NCBI GenBank assembly: GCA_028699365.1
Contig: JAQVUQ010000079.1
Coordinates: 1-9,571, forward strand
Direction: 5' to 3'
DNA length: 9,571 bases
From: UBA5359 sp028699365 [NCBI: bacterium]
Lineage (GTDB): Bacteria > UBP13 > UBA5359
The translations under genes and the position numbers were made by a program. Within the stretch, counting starts at the first letter, position 1; the number at the start of each line of letters is the position of its first letter. The notes beneath the pieces are model-generated. The model saw nothing but the letters and a program-made list of their open reading frames with translations. It had not been told where the DNA came from and did not search any database. Positions 6,166 through 9,571 of the stretch are shown one piece after another.

Positions 6166-6806
6166 GTTCTGACCAAAAACTCGTTGTGATGGTCTCTTCA
6201 TCGGTTTACGGCATTGAAGAGTTGCTCGAGAGCATTTACACCTTGCTTACCGCTTTTGGATATGAAGTATGGATGTCGCATAAAGGCACTATGCCGGTCT
6301 TTTCCCATCGATCTGCCTTTGACAACTGTATTCAGGCGGTTGAAAAATGCGATCTCTTTTTGGGGTTGATTACTCCGAACTATGGCAGTGGTATTGAAGA
6401 GCAGGGCATTTCTATTACACATCAAGAGCTTCTCAAAGCTATCGATCTGAATAAGCCACGCTGGCTGCTGGCTCATGACCATGTGGTTTTTGCCCGTAAC
6501 TTCCTCAAGAACCTGGGATACAAAGAAGCTGATGACCGCAGGAAGCTTGATCTGAGAAAGAACGCTGTTTTCGGTGATCTGCGCATTATCGATATGTATG
6601 AAGAAGCTGTTCTCTCTCAAACACCTCTTAGGGACCGGCAGGGTAATTGGGTGCAGGCATATCGATCAGACGAGGATGCCCTTTTATTTTCCGTATCACA
6701 ATTTTCACGCTTCCAGGAAGTGGAAGCTTTTCTGCGAGAGAATCTGTCGGATGATGCTAAGGTCAGGGTCCGGATCAAGAGCCGGCAGAAAGGAGGTCTC
6801 TCATGA
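6162..6806 (+). CDS. DUF4062 domain protein (TIR-like fold) inside the hsd operon
   Basis: A 214-residue soluble protein with no signal or membrane segment. Residues about 6-95 show the DUF4062 pattern: a first strand with serine turn (LVVMVSSSVYG), a helix, GYEVWM, then AFDNCIQAVEKCDLFLGLITPNYGS, the strand typical of TIR-like and nucleoside-transferase-like Rossmannoid domains, then SITHQELLKAI with Glu89 at the place where TIR-like folds carry a helix glutamate. The C-terminal half (VVFARNFL to the end) is charged, helical and unassigned. It starts at the ATG overlapping the hsdM copy 2 stop, with GGAGGTAGG just upstream, and ends overlapping the next gene by ATGA. DUF4062 function is not established; the context suggests a sensor or effector added to the modification genes. 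Any NAD-related activity is inference only. Confidence 0.7.
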   Translation: MSSDQKLVVMVSSSVYGIEELLESIYTLLTAFGYEVWMSHKGTMPVFSHRSAFDNCIQAVEKCDLFLGLITPNYGSGIEEQGISITHQELLKAIDLNKPRWLLAHDHVVFARNFLKNLGYKEADDRRKLDLRKNAVFGDLRIIDMYEEAVLSQTPLRDRQGNWVQAYRSDEDALLFSVSQFSRFQEVEAFLRENLSDDAKVRVRIKSRQKGGLS

Positions 6807-8251
6807 AGCTGGAGCAACTCAAGGAATTGCTGCTTTTGGGAGAAACACAAAATGTTGAATTCAAAGTAAATTGCACAATAAATAATCTGGGACGAGAGAT
6901 TTGTTCCTTTCTTAATTCTGCAGGCGGATGTGTTGTCTGTGGAGTCAGTGATAACGGCGATGTTATCGGTATTTCGCCCAAAGAAGATTTATCGACACTG
7001 GAGCAAAAACTGAATCAAGCAATCTCACCCCAGGCATTATTTTTTGTGAAGGAACAGCCCCTTGAAGGGAAAAGAGTTGCTGTAATTGAAGTTCCTGCCG
7101 GCATGGATGTTCCATATGCATTCAACAATGAAGTCTTTATACGTCATAATGAGTTAAGCCGGAAAGCAGATATAGGCACTATCCGTGATATGGTGTTGAG
7201 ACGCCAGACAGAGCCTGAGCGCTGGGAAAGACGCTTCTCTATCGCCGATCCTGAAAGCGATCTGGACGCAGGAGAAATTGATTCCGTTGTAAAAGCTTCC
7301 ACGCAAACATCCCGGATTCAGTTTCGCGATAATGCGGACCATCTTAAGATCCTGGAAGATCTGTCGGTGCTGAAATACGGCCGATTAACTAATGGCGGAG
7401 ATGTGCTGTTCGGGAAAAATCCGGCCATGCGGTATCCTCAGATTCGGGTTCAAGCGGTCTGTTTAACTTCTGACAAAGCCGATGATAGCTACCGGGATAT
7501 GAAGTCTTTCGAAGGCCCGTTGGTATCCATGCTGGAGCAGGTGTACTCCTTTATTTTGCGAAATACGCCCACGGTATCGAGATTTGATTCAGGTGAGTTG
7601 GAACGTAAAGACGAACCGCTTTATCCCGCCGATGCAATCCGGGAAGGTCTGGTCAACGCTTTTGCCCACCGGGATTACGCAGACTTTTCAGGGGGCATCA
7701 AAGTCTATATTTATCCAAAGCGCTTGGAAATATGGAATTCCGGCAATTTTCCGGAGGGTATAACGCCTGAAAAACTTATAGCCGGCCATAACTCGGTTTT
7801 ACGTAACCCTGATATTGCTCATGTGCTGTATTTACGAGGAATGATGGAGAAGTTGGGACGTGGCAGCATTATGGTGCAGAAGGCCTGTGCTGAACGCGGG
7901 CTTCCTATGCCCCAATGGCGATCAGATAATGGCCGGAGTGTCACGCTAACCTTCTTTACCCCGGAAGTCACCCCGGAAGTCACCCCGGAAGTCACCCCGG
8001 AAGTCACCCCGGAAGTTACCCCGGAAGTTGCACGCCTTTTACAGGTGTTGAAAGGTGAAATGCTGCGTAAGGAACTGAAGCAGAAAATCGGCTTGAAAGA
8101 TGATGAACATTTCCGCAAGGCTTATCTGATCCCGGCTATTGAGGCCGGTTTCATTGAAATGACCGACCCTGATAAACCCAGGAGTTCCAAGCAGAGATAC
8201 AGGATGACGGATAAGGGACGAAGAGTTGTGAAGCAGGGAGAGATCAAGTGA
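6803..8251 (+). CDS. AlbA_2/Schlafen-domain putative ATP-binding regulator with TPEV hinge and winged helix
   Basis: A 482-residue protein of the COG2865 type (often labelled RNA-binding, divergent AAA or RecG-like). Residues about 10-125 are the AlbA_2/Schlafen core: GETQNVEFK with Glu14 and Glu19 in the ExxxxE spacing, then SFLNSAGGCVVCGVSDNGDVIG. About 195-375 is a GHKL-like ATPase: N-box EGLVNAFAHRDY (Glu281, Asn285, His289), EIWNSGNFPEGI (309-320) and a glycine loop MMEKLGRGSIMV (347-358). Residues 386-409 are six tandem TPEV units, followed by a winged-helix domain to the end. AAAGGAGG stands eight bases before the ATG, an ideal ribosome-binding site; the ATG overlaps the DUF4062 stop. 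The stop overlaps hsdS by GTGA. Such proteins recur in Type I restriction loci; a regulatory, nuclease or DNA/RNA-binding role is unproven. Confidence 0.85.
   Translation: MKLEQLKELLLLGETQNVEFKVNCTINNLGREICSFLNSAGGCVVCGVSDNGDVIGISPKEDLSTLEQKLNQAISPQALFFVKEQPLEGKRVAVIEVPAGMDVPYAFNNEVFIRHNELSRKADIGTIRDMVLRRQTEPERWERRFSIADPESDLDAGEIDSVVKASTQTSRIQFRDNADHLKILEDLSVLKYGRLTNGGDVLFGKNPAMRYPQIRVQAVCLTSDKADDSYRDMKSFEGPLVSMLEQVYSFILRNTPTVSRFDSGELERKDEPLYPADAIREGLVNAFAHRDYADFSGGIKVYIYPKRLEIWNSGNFPEGITPEKLIAGHNSVLRNPDIAHVLYLRGMMEKLGRGSIMVQKACAERGLPMPQWRSDNGRSVTLTFFTPEVTPEVTPEVTPEVTPEVTPEVARLLQVLKGEMLRKELKQKIGLKDDEHFRKAYLIPAIEAGFIEMTDPDKPRSSKQRYRMTDKGRRVVKQGEIK
7958..8029 (+). repeat. 12-bp tandem repeat, six units, encoding (TPEV)6
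   Basis: Six perfect-length units: the first four are ACCCCGGAAGTC and the last two ACCCCGGAAGTT (7958-7969, 7970-7981, 7982-7993, 7994-8005, 8006-8017, 8018-8029). The unit is four codons, so copy-number change by slippage would lengthen or shorten the hinge between the ATPase and the winged helix without breaking the frame. The near-identity of the units, including synonymous positions, implies recent expansion or continuing turnover. Confidence 0.97.
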
Positions 8252-9571
8252 CGAAGGTGGAAGTTAAATACACTTCATCCCATGGCTCGTCAGCTTCATT
8301 GAAACCCGGCTGGAGAGTAGTGAAATTTGGGGATGTGGTTCATCAATGCAAAGAGAGTGTTGATAGGGATAATAACCCGTTTGAGCGCTATATCGAGGGT
8401 GGTCATATGAATTCCGAAGATATCCATATCCGTCGTTGGGGTGATTTCGGTGAGGATTATGTCGGCCCTGCCTTTCATCGGATTTTTCGCAAAGGTCAAG
8501 TTCTTTACGGGTCTCGTCGTACTTATCTCAAGAAGGTTGCCGTTGCCGAATTTGATGGGATTACGGCTAATACGACTTTTGTTTTGGAAACAAAAAGCCA
8601 AAGTGTCTTTTTACAGGAATTACTTCCTTTTTTAATGTTGACTGATGCTTTTACTGAGCATTCGATACGTGAATCAAAAGGCTCAACAAATCCATATATT
8701 AATTGGCCGGATATAGCAAAGTATGAATTTCTTCTTCCGCCAATTGAAGAGCAGAAATGCATTGCAGAAATCCTTTGGGCGGCGGATGAGGCGGTGGCTT
8801 CACATCAGGAGGCCCTGAGGCGATGCAAAGTTCTTATCCAGTATGAATTCGAGAATACATTGGAAGCTTTGAGTTGCCCTGAATTGGTCTTGCCAAAAGT
8901 TCTCTCAGGAAGTCCTGAGAGCGGTTGTTCTGCTCCTCCTGTACCATATGAGACTGGGCATTGGGTTCTTTCTCTTGCAGCACTTTCAGCAAATGGCTAT
9001 TGTAGGGATAACCTTAAGTCTGTGAACAAAACTGGAAAAATGCTTACTGCTCGACTTCACAAGGGTGACTTTCTGATTTCCCGCTCCAATACCGTTGAAA
9101 TGGTGGGGTTTGTGGGTATCTTTGATGAAGACCGAGAGGACGTTTCATTTCCGGATACTATGATGCGTCTCCCAGTAAACAGAGAAAAGCTATTACCTGA
9201 GTATCTGGAGCTTGTTCTCTTATCAAATCGCGGCCGAAAGCATATGGCAAAAACGGCTTCTGGTACAAGCAATAGTATGAAGAAAATAAACCGGAAAACT
9301 TTGAACGAGTTTAAATTCCCTGTGCCTAGTATAGAGGCTCAAAAAGAAATCATTTCAATCTTTTCTGGCTATAAAAAGCATTGCAGTATATTAGCAAAGC
9401 ATTTGTGTTGTCTAAGGAAATTGTTATTTTCTCTGATTAATAAGGAAGTTGGAACTCCCTATGTTTACGACAATACTATCTGTCAGAAGCTTACAAACAT
9501 AGCCCACAATAGTGCATCCAGAAGCATAATTAATTATGAAAAAAGCAATCAGGAAATGAAGCTGAAAGATT
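8248..9571 (+). CDS. hsdS: Type I restriction-modification specificity subunit S (3'-partial)
   Basis: DNA-recognition subunit that positions HsdM (and HsdR if present) on a bipartite site. It begins at GTG 8248, overlapping the preceding stop as GTGA, with AGGGAGA at 8235-8241. The frame is open for 441 codons to the right edge. The first half-site module starts at LKPGWRVVKFGDVV, has GSTNPYINWPDI (145-156) and ends in LPPIEEQKCIAEIL (163-176), followed by a long helix (about 175-205), the central spacer. The second module starts near GHWVLSLAAL, has SGTSNSMKKINRKTL (338-352), FPVPSIEAQKEII (357-369) and a second helix. About 70 residues follow, a longer tail than the usual C-terminal repeat. 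The second half and tail are more A+T-rich than the first, suggesting domain exchange. Confidence 0.93.
   Translation, partial: MTKVEVKYTSSHGSSASLKPGWRVVKFGDVVHQCKESVDRDNNPFERYIEGGHMNSEDIHIRRWGDFGEDYVGPAFHRIFRKGQVLYGSRRTYLKKVAVAEFDGITANTTFVLETKSQSVFLQELLPFLMLTDAFTEHSIRESKGSTNPYINWPDIAKYEFLLPPIEEQKCIAEILWAADEAVASHQEALRRCKVLIQYEFENTLEALSCPELVLPKVLSGSPESGCSAPPVPYETGHWVLSLAALSANGYCRDNLKSVNKTGKMLTARLHKGDFLISRSNTVEMVGFVGIFDEDREDVSFPDTMMRLPVNREKLLPEYLELVLLSNRGRKHMAKTASGTSNSMKKINRKTLNEFKFPVPSIEAQKEIISIFSGYKKHCSILAKHLCCLRKLLFSLINKEVGTPYVYDNTICQKLTNIAHNSASRSIINYEKSNQEMKLKD
8902..8921. repeat. Near-perfect 20-bp palindrome inside hsdS
   Basis: CTCTCAGGA (8902-8910) and TCCTGAGAG (8913-8921) are exact reverse complements separated by two bases. 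The element lies within the coding sequence for the linker (around residues 219-225) between the first helix and the second target-recognition domain of HsdS. It might be a recombination point, a protein-binding site or chance. Confidence 0.8.

Noticed and set aside
7958-8029. CRISPR-like array
   Set aside because: The units are 12 bp, directly adjacent without spacers and in frame within a protein gene.
7819-8118. - strand frame with TSGV repeats
   Set aside because: It is the antisense reading of the TPEV hinge repeat of the + strand gene.

Overview
The window is bacterial and dense. A housekeeping-type gene and a tRNA on the left are followed by an accessory (defence) cluster that runs off the right edge; every gene is on the + strand. 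Base composition looks moderate, with G+C-rich third positions in the aminotransferase and a visibly more A+T-rich second half of hsdS. The aminotransferase and the tRNA-Arg(UCG) have the look of an anaerobic or sediment bacterium, perhaps Chloroflexota/Dehalococcoidia, but this is only an impression and I cannot confirm it without a search.

Left part (1-1554): the end-complete, probably 5'-truncated gene for a class III PLP aminotransferase of the 4-aminobutyrate type; a strong hairpin; an extended -10 promoter; and a complete tRNA-Arg(UCG) with encoded CCA. Immediately after the tRNA the character changes. A class II Fic AMP-transferase with a C-terminal winged helix (1643-2794) is preceded by three alternating copies of an 11-bp element, probably its own operator. 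Directly behind fic lies an unannotatable 73-codon remnant that reads clearly as the C-terminus of a calcineurin-like metallophosphoesterase (GHTH motif), so this stretch has been rearranged.

Right part (3013-9571): a near-consensus sigma70 promoter and a small dyad lead into a five-gene operon in which every junction is a 4-base ATGA/GTGA overlap: hsdM copy 1, hsdM copy 2, a DUF4062 (TIR-like) protein, an AlbA_2/Schlafen-type ATPase-like protein with a six-fold TPEV hinge, and hsdS (open at the right edge; hsdR is not in the window). The two HsdM proteins are diverged paralogues of nearly equal length. Copy 2 has one in-frame amber codon, exactly where copy 1 has tyrosine, and an altered motif I.

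Most interesting reading: this is a Type I-like modification module in which two different methyltransferase subunits may share one specificity subunit, and in which two extra proteins with signalling/effector-like domains are translationally locked between the M and S genes. Copy 2 may be recently inactivated, expressed as two pieces, or read through at the amber codon.
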